DNA of 64,000 nucleotides from Lethocerus indicus (lineage: Eukaryota > Arthropoda > Insecta > Hemiptera > Belostomatidae). The notes under the pieces are model-generated. The model was not told the DNA's origin. It saw only the letters and a list, made by a program, of their open reading frames with translations, and did no database searches. Location of the stretch: the NCBI GenBank assembly GCA_019843655.1, contig JACDQD010000010.1, positions 7,299,637-7,363,636 on the forward strand, read 5' to 3'. The position numbers and the translations under genes are program-made. Every line of letters starts with the position of its first letter. Positions within the stretch are counted from its first letter, which is position 1. Shown here one piece after another: positions 47,327-59,425 of this stretch.

Positions 47327-50300
47327 ATGCTGCCACCTTGGCGGTTGTGTTTGTTCCTCTGGCTCACCGTATCGTGCATTCAGGTAACGTATATATAGAG
47401 CTAATATTTGATATTGCCTTGTACTATCCCTCGAATGTGGAATGTGAATGGTCGAATTCTGCCACTCGAAGTTCATTTCCAAGTTCTTCTTGAAATATAA
47501 GACATTTTTTAAACAGTCGGATGGTTTAAGTATAATATTTTACAGAACAGTGTCTTGTCGACAATAGACATGTATTCAAACTTCATGCTCCCTTCATCAC
47601 GACCTAAGACAGAAACCTGCAGGCCATAATACCGACTATTTAAATAAATTTTAGATTAATTTTTACTCTTAATACTAATAACGCGCAGATGGAACTCTTT
47701 CTTTGAATCACTGTTGTTGGCGCTCGTAAAACATGACGTTTATACAGCAACGGACGGTTCAAATTCAAATCGAATTCACTTAACTTCAGTGTTCAGTGTT
47801 AAAGTATGAAAGTAAAAGCGATTTTACCGTCGATCCAGGGACCGAAACGTGTATTTGACTTCTGGAACTTGGTTGTCGCCTGCTCACAAGTCGGAACAAT
47901 GTTCATATAAATATTTTATCCAGCAGGGTTTTGTAGTCCCTTCTCCAAATCACTCTCTAGTAATTCTTTTTGACGTTCAGTCGGGTCCAGTGGATTGGGT
48001 CCACACAATGGACGCCTGGTTAATTAGTGCAGTGATAGATAAGATTATTTTTAATACCCATTTTTTTCTTATATACGTATCCTTTAATTTTATCGTTGAG
48101 CTAGATGCAGTGTAGGTCCCGAGGGGGGTGGCGGGCGTGGGGTTGAGGTCTCTCCTATGAACCCTGTAATCTTCACTGATCGACCAATCAAATCATACAG
48201 AATTACTTCTGAATGTATAACAGGAAAAATATTTTTTAATTTTTGATGCGAAATTTTTAACTCAGAAACAACAGCGGAAATGTCGCCGCTAGTGCGAATT
48301 TCGTTCTGACCTCTCTTATCTGGCCCTTAGAAGGACAGGTTTCGGCCATGACCAGGACCGTTCAGTTAATAAAAGAGGATAAAGTATTTTAACGACACTG
48401 ATATCAGCGCTGACATAATCTTCCATCCTTAAGTAACTATATTATTGGGGGAGACGCACGAGCGAAACTTCTCCCCAAATAGGATTGAGTAATGAAACCG
48501 TGAACAATATCGATAAAAATAATACAATGATATAACATAACTGAAACAGTTTTATCATATTGTACAGAATCATTCAACTTCGGACCAAAGAGTTTCATTT
48601 TTGAAGCTGGAATTCCACGGCATAAAAACAAATAAAGCAGAAAATCAAAATATGGGAAGATGTCGCAAATGTAAATTGCGGCGAAAACATCGAGATCAAA
48701 ATATTTATTTAATAAACGGTAAAAAAATCAGGCATATAAATACAACGAAATATCGAAGAACTCCCCCAGCCAATTCAAGTTCAAACGAACCAAACAAACA
48801 ACACCATAATAATAATAAAACAAAATAACGAACGATAAAAAAAGTGTTTCAATTCACCTATCAAATGGAACTGGAAATACAAACAACACGCACGTAATGG
48901 ATAAAAAACGCTTTGAAAATAATCCTTGATCTTGGCCAAGAATTTGTTAGAACGCGAAAACGTGAAATACCTTACCAAGCTATTGTGGTTCTTAATGTTG
49001 CCGCGAATGTGAATAAACTGAAGAATTTTCGCTATTCACTATCTCTGCGCTGTAATGAGTGTCCCATTTCTTGTCCTTGATACGAGTACTCAGTTCGGGA
49101 ATTCAAATAGAACGTAAGAATTTTCAAATTGCTCCCGAGAAACGAAATAATTTAAATTTTAAATGGTTTATTTCCTGGTGTTCGAATTCTGTTTACGGGC
49201 GTCTCACTCTCATTTCCTGTGTACTAATCGGTACCGATTCGGGTACAGTTTTTGTTCCTTGCATCGGATGAATGTTTTTTTTCAGATCTGGAATCGAGGC
49301 TAAAATATAAATTAAGAGTGACGACCAGAGTCTCCAGATAAAGGGTTGACCGCGTGAACTCTCTCCTCTTCCTCGCCGAGAGATACCCCAAGAACTCTTT
49401 TCAGTTTGACAATGACCCATATCTTATCGTGTTAAACTATTTTTTTTTATTATTATTTATTTTTAAAAACGTCTCAAAAGGTACCCGGAATCCAGAACCA
49501 ATAGTCGAATTCGGACCAGTAAGGTATAAATGGGAGGTAATTTGTAGAAATAGATATAAAAACAGTTTAAATCCTCTATTAACTCTAATATTTGTTCGCT
49601 AGATCGGTTTAACAGCATCAATGTTTGAAAACCAACCATCCGAGCCTCTTACATCTTCTCTGAAAAGATAATTAACTGAAAGCTATTCCGTCTCATTTCG
49701 TTCATTCTGTATTTATATATTGTGTCCACGAACGATGAAATATGGTCCTATCTGGGTTCTTGTTATCGCCTGTATCAAACAACTATTTTCTGCATAGTTC
49801 CCTTAGATTAGAATTGAGACGGCGTTAAAAATTGCTACTGAGACTCGCGAAATTCTGGAAATTCCAAACGCAGTTATTCAAATGAAGCGCAGTCTAATTC
49901 CAACAGAAATTTGAGGGGAACAGCATCGTTCAACGGCCTCGCGTATTTCATCAGTCGTTTACTCGGTCCCATCCGCCCGAGTGCAACGACTTTTATATGA
50001 CTGTTATAAACAGCAAAGGAGTTAATTGGGGGTAAGCGATCGGCTAATTGAGCTTAATTCTTCAGAAATTATGCGCCCCGTTTGATTGAGAATTAACCCA
50101 GAACTGGTGCCAGTTGGATGATTGGGAATAATTGTGACGCTATAATTCGGGTTTCCTTTTTGTTTCTTCTCGGCCTCAGTTGTTTAAACCTTACCGCGGA
50201 CTCTGCTTCCGTTTATTACTGAAAACGATGTCGATAACGTTTGGAATATGCATAACTTGACGGCACTGAGAAAGAACCTTTCTGATTTAGAAATAAAACA

Positions 50301-53300
50301 CCGTAGAAACTCCGGTTCAGGAACTGTAGCAGCGATAAAACCCTCAATTTCCTAGACTAAGTCCATTACTATTGCTGACTGAACATTCTCACAACCAAAT
50401 AATACTTGAAAGAAGCGAATGACCTGTAATTTTAATTTAGTTTTCAGCCGAAACTTTTAACTGTTCTATACCGGGTCGACATTTATCGATATTTGTTATA
50501 AATTGGGGATGTAAATTGAATCGCCCTTAGCAATGAAATATCGGTCAATGTGATCAATCGCGGTAATAGCCGGGGCCAAATCTATTCAATTGATTCACTG
50601 TCATGACTTCGAGTCACTCGTATAGTGGTTACTTGGAGTATCTAAAGAAAGTTTTATTCATAGTTCTATTCATTGGAACCATGAATCTGGTAAAAATAAA
50701 TTCCAGTCCGTAACCTCTAGGATGCTTAAGACAATCGTCAATTGTAATAGGGATGTATTAATGCATTGACCTACTTAAAATGTTTATTATTTAATAGCAC
50801 TCTTACTTTTGGCGTAATTGAAGGTTTTAGCGGTCCCGGCGAACTTCATCGCCAGCCCCCGTGTGCTATGCTGAGGTATCTTCTAATGAACAAAACTTTC
50901 CCAAAAGATAACAACGTTCTGTTCTCGGTTTCAGATAACAACCGCCGGAAACAACGAATTGCAAAATGGCGAGCGCACTACTGCCAAAAAAGGACAGATC
51001 ATTTCCTACTACGATCACAATACCGTTAGTTCCTATTTTAATATGTTCCCATTCGCATATACAACATCCACAACTTGGTATATTTTCCGACGATTTTTCT
51101 TGCTTTCGCAGGGATTCATGGCCAACAAGTACAAGAGGCACAAACTGTGTTTCATCGGACCCATAGTCAACAAGAAGGAGCTGTCTTCGGGACTGAAATA
51201 CATTTCGGAATCGGACAGGCGGACAAAATATGAGGTGAAAATTAGTTTTTTATAATTCATAAAAATGGCTGATCCATTGTCACTCTATCTATCGAAGAAT
51301 TACCTCCCCAATCTGAGTTAATTAGTGCTGTAAACAGATAAAGAGAAAGTACTGTCGACCGACAGTAGAAATAATTTAATATTTGATATTATTCGTTCAC
51401 CCTTCCGTAGTTTTATGTAGGTTTCACAATTTTTTTGGGGTTAATTTAGAAATATATAGGTCGGGAAACTATACATATACTAACACTTAAAAATAAATAA
51501 ATAAATAAATACCCATTTTGTACTGACAAGGTTATCAACATTGCCGGGGAGAACATTTTCAAGTTCTGCCTCGGGTACAAGATCTACTTCATAGAGAAGA
51601 ACAGGCGGTCCGGAAAGAGGACAAAACGGAACGCTCCAGGTACTGGCAGCAACGGGAGAAAACGGTACAGAGGACAGACCCAAACACAGTACATCGCGTT
51701 CGGTGGCGGTCAGGGCAACGAGAAAGCAGGCACCGCTGAGGCCGTCGCACAGCCCGACATGTCCAGGGCTACAGTCAGTAAGTTCTCCCCTTAGTGAGTT
51801 GGCATTAGGGAAGCTGGGGCTGGTAAAGATACGGCAGAACTATATCTTGTAGGACAGGAAATGATAGAAATCAGAGATATTATATTATAATAACAAAAGT
51901 TATATAAAAATATATAATTTACTTAACATATAATTAACGGCCGAATTCATACGAATTTATCTCCAGGTGGAGTAAGCGGAATGGGACAAGCTCAAAGTCA
52001 GTTTGGAGTCGGCGGTGGTTGTGAAGAGTGCTTCGGTCCTGGATATATACCGGGAACAGGTGTATATCCTGGAAGGCCGGGAGAGTATCCTGGCACCCCA
52101 GGAAGACCGGGGGGATATCCAGTTGCCCCAGGAAGACCCGGTGAATATCCGGGAATACCCGGCCGACCGGGAGAATATCCAGGAATACCCGGCCGACCGG
52201 GAGAATATCCAGGAATACCCGGCAGACCGGGAGAATATCCAGGAATACCCGGAAGACCGGGAGAATATCCGGGAATACCCGGCAGACCAGGCGAATATCC
52301 GGGCATACCGGGGAGGCCGGGAGAAGGACCGAGTATACCCGGCAGACCAGGGGAATATCCAGGTATACCTGGCCGACCAGGTGAATATCCAGGAATACCC
52401 GGACGACCGGGAGAATATCCAGGAATTCCCGGGAGGCCAGGGGAAGGCCCAGTTGTTCCCGGAAGACCGGGCGAATATCCAGGAATACCCGGACGACCGG
52501 GAGAATATCCAGGATTACCAGGGAGGCCAGGAGATTTACCGGGAGGGCCCGGAATTCCGGCTAGACCGGGAGAATACCCTGGAATTCCGGGGAGGCCAGG
52601 AGAATACCCCGGAATACCAGGAAGACCAGGAGAATATCCAGGAATTCCAGGGAGGCCAGGAGAAGGTCCAGTTGTGCCCGGAAGACCAGGAGAAGTACCG
52701 GGCATACCCGGAAGACCGGGTGAATATCCAGGCATACCTGGAAGACCAGGAGAATATCCAGGTATACCTGGAAGACCTGGAGAATATCCAGGTATACCAG
52801 GAAGACCTGGCGAATATCCAGGAATTCCAGGGAGGCCGGGAGAAGGTCCAATTGTACCCGGAAGACCAGGAGAAGTACCGGGGATACCAGGAAGGCCAGG
52901 TGAATATCCAGGCATACCTGGAAGACCAGGAGAATATCCAGGAATACCGGGAAGACCTGGTGAATATCCAGGAATTCCAGGGAGACCAGGAGAAGTCCCG
53001 GGGATACCGGGAAGACCAGGAGAAGTACCAGGAATACCCGGAAGACCTGGTGAATATCCAGGTACACCGGGAAGACCAGGGGAATATCCTGCAATACCGG
53101 GAAGACCTGGTGAATATCCCCTACGACCAGGTGAATACCCAGGAGTACCCGGCAGACCAGGTGAATATCCAGGAATACCCGGGAGACCAGGAGAATACCC
53201 AGGAATACCCGGTAGACCAGGAGAATACCCAGGAATACCCGGCAGACCAGGAGAACTTCCAGGCAGGCCCGGAGAATATCCAGGAAGACCCGGAGACTAT

Positions 53301-56300
53301 CCAACAATACCTGGTAGACCCGGATACCCTGGGGTTTATCCTGGTGAAGTATCAAAACCCGGAGTTTCAGGAATAGGTGGAATTTCTGGTCAAGTGCATA
53401 CTACAGTGAGTGTGGGTGGAGGAATAGGCATATATCCTGGTGGAAGACCTGGCATAATTACTGCAGAATATCCAGTAGGTCCTCCAGGAGTTACTGGACA
53501 AATACACACAGATGTTACAGCAGGTGGAACTATAGGTTTAGGTGGAGTTGGTAGACCGGGAGAATATTATCCTGTTGGACCACCAGGAATACCTGGTCGG
53601 CCAGGCGTATATCCTGGGAGACCAGGAGAATATCCCCTACGGCCAGGTGAACAACCTCCAAGACCGGGAGAATACCCAGGAGTACCTGGAAGACCGGGGG
53701 AATACCCAGGAGTACCTGGAAGACCGGGGGAATACCCAGCAGTTCCAGGACGCCCAGTTGATTACCCCGGGGTACCTGGAAGACCGGGAGAATACCCAGG
53801 AGTACCTGGAAGACCTGGGGAATACCCTGGAGTACCTGGAAGACCGGGGGAATACCCAGGGGGCATCGGTAGGCCCGGCGAATATCCTGGAAGACCTAGT
53901 GGATATCCAGGTGTCCCCGGTAGACCGGGAGAATATCCGGGAGTTCCCGGAAGGCCAGGAGAATACCCGGGAGTTCCCGGCAGACCGGGAGAATATCCGG
54001 CACTTCCTGGACGACCAGGTGAAGGTCCTGTTGTACCCGGAAGACCAGGAGAATATCCAGGTATCCCCGGTAAACCAAGTGAGTATCCGGGAATTCCAGC
54101 AAGACCAGGAGAATATCCGGGGGTACCCGGAAGACCGGGTGAATATCCTCCTGGCCGACCTGGCGAACCAGGAATTCCAGGTAGACCAGGAGAGTATCCT
54201 GGGCTGCCGGGAAGACCGGCAGAATACCCTGCAAGACCCGGAGAATATCCACTACCACCTGGAAGGCCAGGAGAATATCCAGGAATGCCAGCAAGGCCCG
54301 GAGAATATCCGGGAATACCTGGAAGGCCAGGAGAATATCCGGGAATACCAGGAAGACCCGGAGAATACCCCGGAGTACCTGGTGCTCCGGGTGTATACCC
54401 CCCTGGTGTCCCGAGCCGGCCGGGTGAATACCCTGCAAGGCCGGGGGAATATCCTGCAAGACCCGGTGAATACCCGGGAGTACCCGGAAGACCAGGAGAT
54501 TATCCCGCAAGACCCGGAGAATATCCAGGGATACCCGGAACACCAGGAGAATATCCTGCAAGACCTGGTGAATACCCCGGAAGACCGGGGGAGTATCCAG
54601 GGAGGCCGGGGGAGTATCCTGCAAGACCGGGGGAATATCCAGCAAGACCGGGGGAATATCCCGGAAGGCCAGGGGAATATCCTGGAATACCGGGTCGACC
54701 GGGCGAATATCCCGGAATTCCCGGTAGGCCGGGTGAATATCCAGGTGTCGGTACCGGGGTAGGCGTGGGAACTGGAGTAGGTACAGGGGTGGGAACAGGC
54801 GTGGGTACCGGGGTGGGTACTGGGGTGGGCACCGGGGTGGGTACCGGTGTAGGAGTGGGCACAGGGGTCGGGACAGGTGTCGGGACAGGCGTAGGGGTGG
54901 GGACGGGTGTAGGCGTGGGGACGGGGGTCGGCGGAGTACCGGGTTACGCACCGGGAGAAATTGCCGCGATTTCTGGAGACACACAGGCGCAAAGTAGTAT
55001 TTACTATCAAGGAAACGAAACAAGTGCCGCCGCTTCGTCTCAAGGTAAAGTGGGTGTGGGATAGCGCAAGCTCAAGTCTCCGGCACTTATTCGGGGACGG
55101 GAGCGTTCTCGGCCCAGGCACAGACGAGCGACGCCGAACGCGGGGCCCAAAGTCAAATAGAGGGAAACGACGAAGGAGCGAAGAGCTCGTCCCAGGGAAG
55201 GGCCGGTCGTAGCCAAACTCAGGCCCAGATACAACTGGGCACGGCCAGCGGGACGACACTGGCCGAGTCCCAGACCAACGGCGTCAACTTCGGTACCAAC
55301 ACCCAGGTTCAAGCGAGCACCGGCGGCGGCCTCGCCGACGCTCAATCGAAAGGCCCCGGTTCCACTTCCAGCCAGGCCCAGATCGGATTTACTCCCTACG
55401 ACGAGTCGCTGGACCCCGGCCAAGAGGCTCCCTTTAAAGGCGGCGGTTCGGCATCGGCCCAGAGCAGCGGACTCTCCGGCCAGTCCCAGAGCCAGATACA
55501 GGGCTCCTACAAGTACGGAATATCTTACACGGGAGCCGCTCAAGCCGGTTCCGGAAATCCCGGTGTCACCTACCCGAAGTTACTCATGCCGGAGAGCGTT
55601 TATAACATCTCTACGATGCTGACAAATTTAAAGGCGCGAATCGCGAGCAGTAACGCCACCAAACTATCGAGGACCGATAGCCGCGTTCGAAGTCCGGCCA
55701 GTAAAAACCCGGTGGACCTTTCAACCGACGAGAGAGTATTAACGACCGATACTGTAAACAATCCGAACCGCGATCCGAATCGGAATCCACTTCCCGATAC
55801 CGACCGCATTCCCGACCCCAACGAAATTACTAGCCCCATCCGTAAGTATACCCCTAATTACGATCCGGTAAATGTTCCCGGGATGGCTCCCGGCGTCCAC
55901 GGCGCCGTTCGGCCCGCCGCACCCGAACACAACTACGGCCCCGACAGCGGCCCTCCCGACGAAAATATTTACGGCGCGCCTCATTCATCCAACGAAGGTT
56001 ATAGACGGTCGCACGGGGGCGGTAGCTCTACCGGCGGGCTGCAACTCGGACAGGAGGAGGACGACGTGTACGACGAGGAAGAGTACGACGACGATATGGA
56101 AGACGACCGGTCGTACATGATGACCAGGTCGGGGGGTAGAGCCAACGGGAGCGCGACTGCGAGCGCCACGACGACCACGCAGAGACCCCCGGCACAGACC
56201 CAGCAGATCGTCGTCACGTCCGACGGTAAGCACGACGCTCACATAATACAAGACTCGGCGGACGGAATGAAACCGGGAGACGTGATCGAGGCCGGGCGGG

Positions 56301-56830
56301 TGGTGCCGGGCTCGGGTGGGTACGTTGTGCCCACCGGCTTCAGGGGCAGAGTGACTTCGGTGGCTGGGGACCAGACGGCGGCCAGTGCCCACGGCGGGGG
56401 ACAGGCGCAATCGCAGACGGTGGTGATCACGCCGGGCGCGGGCAACATCACCGTCACCGGGAGCAGGCCACCCAAGCAGGAATGGTACGGCAGAGAGTCC
56501 TACACCAGGCACTACCCCTCCCCTCAACCGACCTACTACAACCCGAGGAGGCAGAACCCTCTCCTGCGCAGCGGCCAGACTCCCTCCGACACCAACTACG
56601 ACAGCTTCGTCACCGTCACCAACAGCGTCACCGGTAAACTCAAGGACGACGATAAATCCAAGGAGGACAAAAAATTCAGTCACACCTACTATACGAAATC
56701 GTCGACCTGCGGCTATTTCACGTTTACCTGCAGCGTTGTTTCCGGATCCGGCGGTAGGACTAAAATCTGCAAGCCGAAGCCGCAGACGAGATCGGACGGC
56801 ACGCCCTGCCCCCAGACGTATCGCAATTAA
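47327..56830 (+). CDS. Large secreted Pro/Gly/Tyr-repeat (interrupted collagen-like) protein
   Basis: Five exons: 47327-47383 (signal peptide [19 protein letters not shown]), 50935-51024, 51112-51234, 51531-51777 and 51967-56830, all in phase. Continuous coding needs one extra base near 55050 (see separate entry); then about 1790 aa. Order: basic N-terminal region with a furin-like RTKR site; a GGGCEEC cysteine pair; a long decapeptide repeat ([11 protein letters not shown]); a short Val-Gly-Thr-Gly repeat; a Gln/Ser/Ala/Gly-rich segment ([16 protein letters not shown]); an acidic stretch ([18 protein letters not shown]); and a C-terminal domain with four cysteines ([10 protein letters not shown] to the PCPQ end). 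Size, signal peptide and repeats suggest an extracellular matrix or cuticle protein. Drosophila pericardin (about 1.7 kaa, collagen-like, Gly/Pro/Gln-rich) is the closest idea I have, but homology is unproven. Confidence 0.85.
47384..50934. other. First intron of the repeat-protein gene, 3.55 kb
   Basis: GT-AG intron following the signal-peptide exon. Many short open frames occur on both strands, but none has recognisable content. It is less AT-rich than the introns of BTAF1 and may hold enhancers, as long first introns often do. No specific element is identified. Confidence 0.5.
52071..54745 (+). repeat. Coding tandem repeat, 30-bp unit (decapeptide [10 protein letters not shown])
   Basis: About 2.7 kb of in-frame tandem repeats inside the last exon. 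The common unit is ten codons, [11 protein letters not shown]. Left block (to about 53340): mostly the Ile form with GEGP(V/I)VPGRPGE variants. Right block (from about 53560): mostly the Val form, later degrading to shorter [14 protein letters not shown] units of six or seven codons near 54420-54660. Synonymous differences between units are plentiful, so the array is not a recent perfect amplification. Confidence 0.95.
53338..53560 (+). repeat. Duplicated non-repeat spacer between the two repeat blocks
   Basis: A stretch of about 74 codons breaks the decapeptide array. It contains two related modules: [20 protein letters not shown] and [18 protein letters not shown], about 36 codons apart, each followed by a (G/E)YPVGPPG or RPG segment. 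This looks like an internal duplication. Confidence 0.85.
54745..54930 (+). repeat. Coding Val-Gly-Thr-Gly repeat
   Basis: About 60 codons of [13 protein letters not shown] tetrapeptide repeats with occasional GVGVG, encoded by a 12-bp unit close to GGNGTNGGNACN. It directly follows the decapeptide array and ends at [10 protein letters not shown]. Valine-glycine repeats recall elastin-like sequences. Confidence 0.9.
55044..55064 (+). other. Apparent one-base frameshift in the repeat-protein gene
   Basis: The upstream frame ends SSQGKVGVG then TAG at 55062-55064. The downstream frame, open to 56830, first becomes readable after a TAA at 55046-55048 and continues [16 protein letters not shown]. 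The sequence here is GTGGGTGTGGGATAG. One additional base in a G run would join the two frames without loss. The alternative, an intron from GTAAAG to ATAG, would be only about 20 bp, which is too short for normal splicing. Confidence 0.8.
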
Positions 56831-59425
56831 ATTACTATTAATTTATTTTTTATCGATCACCTTCATTTGCTTTATCTCACTGTACATTTGTATATAGCGA
56901 TATCTTAAGCGCGCTTAATGTTATGTTTTTATATTTTGCGCGATAGATTGCAATTAAAAACCTACATTTATTTAGACTGTGTAATGCTTAATATCAGAAT
57001 TTGATCACCCCAAAAAAGTGTAACATTAATTTATCGATCAACCTCGAGCAGTATTAATAAAGAATGAATTGTTATTAAATATTAAAATCTGATTATAAAT
57101 ATAAAACGTGTAATTATAAATATTTCATATATATATTACCTGCGGTCTGTGACCTATATTTCAGTATGGCAAAAAAAACTGAAAATCTCTTTTAGATAAT
57201 TTATTAATTCAACCTTGATACATTGGACACAAACAAATAAGACAAATGAATAAAAATAATTACAAATAATAATGTAAATCATTAGACCTATCGAATATGT
57301 ATATAAATATATATATTTTATACACACTACAATAAGTGTGTAAAATCATGTGAGACTAGTACCACTCCTCCATTTTTTTAAAACATTAATAATAATAACA
57401 ATAATTTAAATATAAATAAAAATTATAATTAATTCAATTATGGGTTAAAGTATAATTTCATACCTACTATCCACAAATATTTACTCGATATATAAGAAGA
57501 CAAAAATGTTTATAAAATAATAAAACATGTGGCAAGAATATTTAGTTAAACATAATGGTCATTTGCAATATACAATTTGATTTCTGGAATTCCAACAATG
57601 GTGTAGTACTGTTGGACTTAAAACAAGCATTAGTGTTTTAAAAAAAATAAATTATCTATATATCTCTAAATTTGTTATTTAATATTTTGTGAAAGGAGTA
57701 TTATAATCTTAAATTGTACAGAAAACTGTAAATAATTACACTTTTTGTTCCTAAAATAAAATTGCACACTTCCCATTTTAAAATCAAAGTGGCAAACATA
57801 TTGGTATTGAGTAAAAATAAAACCATGAGAACAATTGAAAACACATTTTCATTGCAATAATCTACACAAAAAACTAAATACGAATTACACAACACAAGTA
57901 TTTGAACTTAATATCTAATCTAAAACATATTCACTAACATTTTTCCCCTAAACTATAAGGCACTGTGGTCCCATTAATAATTAATTCATTTGCTTATTTT
58001 ATTAATTAAATAAATGACCTTCATTATTATATACAAATTAATCCATAATAGTCAGCAACTATGCCTGAGCATGCTACAAGGAAATGTTTAAAAATAAATA
58101 AAAAAGTTACTTTAAATTAATAATTATTATATGAAAACACTAGGATTAAGAGAAACAGTCGTAATACAAGAACTCTACTTCTGTCATAACTAGTGAGGTA
58201 TCTAGATCTTGTGATTGTTATAAGCACACATTATTCAGAAGTTATAACTTATAAAAATAATTGTATTAATTTTATAAATCATCAGATATAACATTCAAGG
58301 ATAATTATTTGCTTATGTTGTGCTATGAATTTTTTGCTTGTATTTTCTCAAATTTTATAGAACTTTTCATATAAAATTAATTTGTTTCTCTTTCAAATTT
58401 CTTCAAAATTCTTCTTAAATAATTGAAACACATCATAAATAACTTATATATTCATATAATTTCTTAATAAATTTGAAACCTATTTCTATAGTGCCTGAGT
58501 CAGTAATTGAAATATTGTTTAGAACAATATTCAAAGATTGAGGAATAAAGTAAATAGTCTTTCATTCCCAAGGATGTTATGGTTATGATTACAGCACTTT
58601 CATTGGTTTAATATACTGGCAATTAAAATCAGTTTTCTAATTTTATTGGTCTGTTGATTACCTAGGAATTTAGTCTTTATTAGTTATAATTATTTGAAAG
58701 AAGGATTTTCATTGCACACGACTTTTTTATTCAGTAACTTAACCAACTAGGCAAACTTAACTGATATAAAATCTTTCATACAATTTTATTTTATACAGTC
58801 TGTTATTATAAGGTACTATTATATCTTAAATTTAGTTTTAATTAATGATTGGCTGTCAATTTTCAAATCTAAAATTTACAATCTTTTTCAAAAATTTTTT
58901 ATATGTACAAATTCATCATTTACATCTTATATAAATAAATATATATTTTATTGTCTATATACAGGAAGAGAAAAATGTCGTTTTGTCCCAATATTGTATT
59001 GTTTACCCTAATGGCGGTCCATGCAGTAGTGTGAACCATTATCAGTTTCAGTTTTATCGAGAGTAGTAATACAAAAGGTACACAATTAACGGAGACTTTC
59101 CAAAGAATTGTGGAATAATGTGTGATTGAACTTTGATAAATATGATTATATTTTAATATCCTAAAACCCAACCCACGATTTTGTATTATTTTTGCTAAAG
59201 GTTTAGCAGGGTAAAATGAGGGAGTGATGAAGGTGCGAACTTCCAGACAGGTTTTAATCGTAAATTGAAGGAATTTACGATGATTTCGAGTGTGTACGAT
59301 ATTGACGAGGATATTAACGGTTCGCTCCACGCACATTAACTTTGGTACAATTCTTGTCTTTTGCGGTCTGCAATTACAGAGTGTTATACTGTAGAGCTAT
59401 TATTTTAATAGCTTTGTAGTCACAG
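56831..59425. other. Convergent 3' region of the repeat-protein and Scratch genes
   Basis: AT-rich. The left side carries the 3' UTR of the repeat-protein gene, and the right side probably a long 3' UTR of the Scratch-like gene. No other coding sequence recognised. Confidence 0.5.
57056..57061 (+). terminator. Probable poly(A) signal of the repeat-protein gene
   Basis: AATAAA 226 bases after the stop codon at 56830. The position is reasonable. Confidence 0.45.

Noticed and set aside
51998..55259. Very long open frames on the minus strand and in other plus frames across the repeat array (some over 300 codons)
   Set aside because: They follow from the 30-bp unit, which has no stop codon in several frames; the reverse strand also happens to read as a Pro/Gly decapeptide ([10 protein letters not shown]). 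They have no signal peptide or unique domain and do not extend outside the array in a sensible way.
55983..56683. 232-codon minus-strand frame opposite the C-terminal part of the repeat-protein gene
   Set aside because: Shadow of a GC-rich coding region; its Arg/Val/Gly-rich composition is typical of antisense frames.
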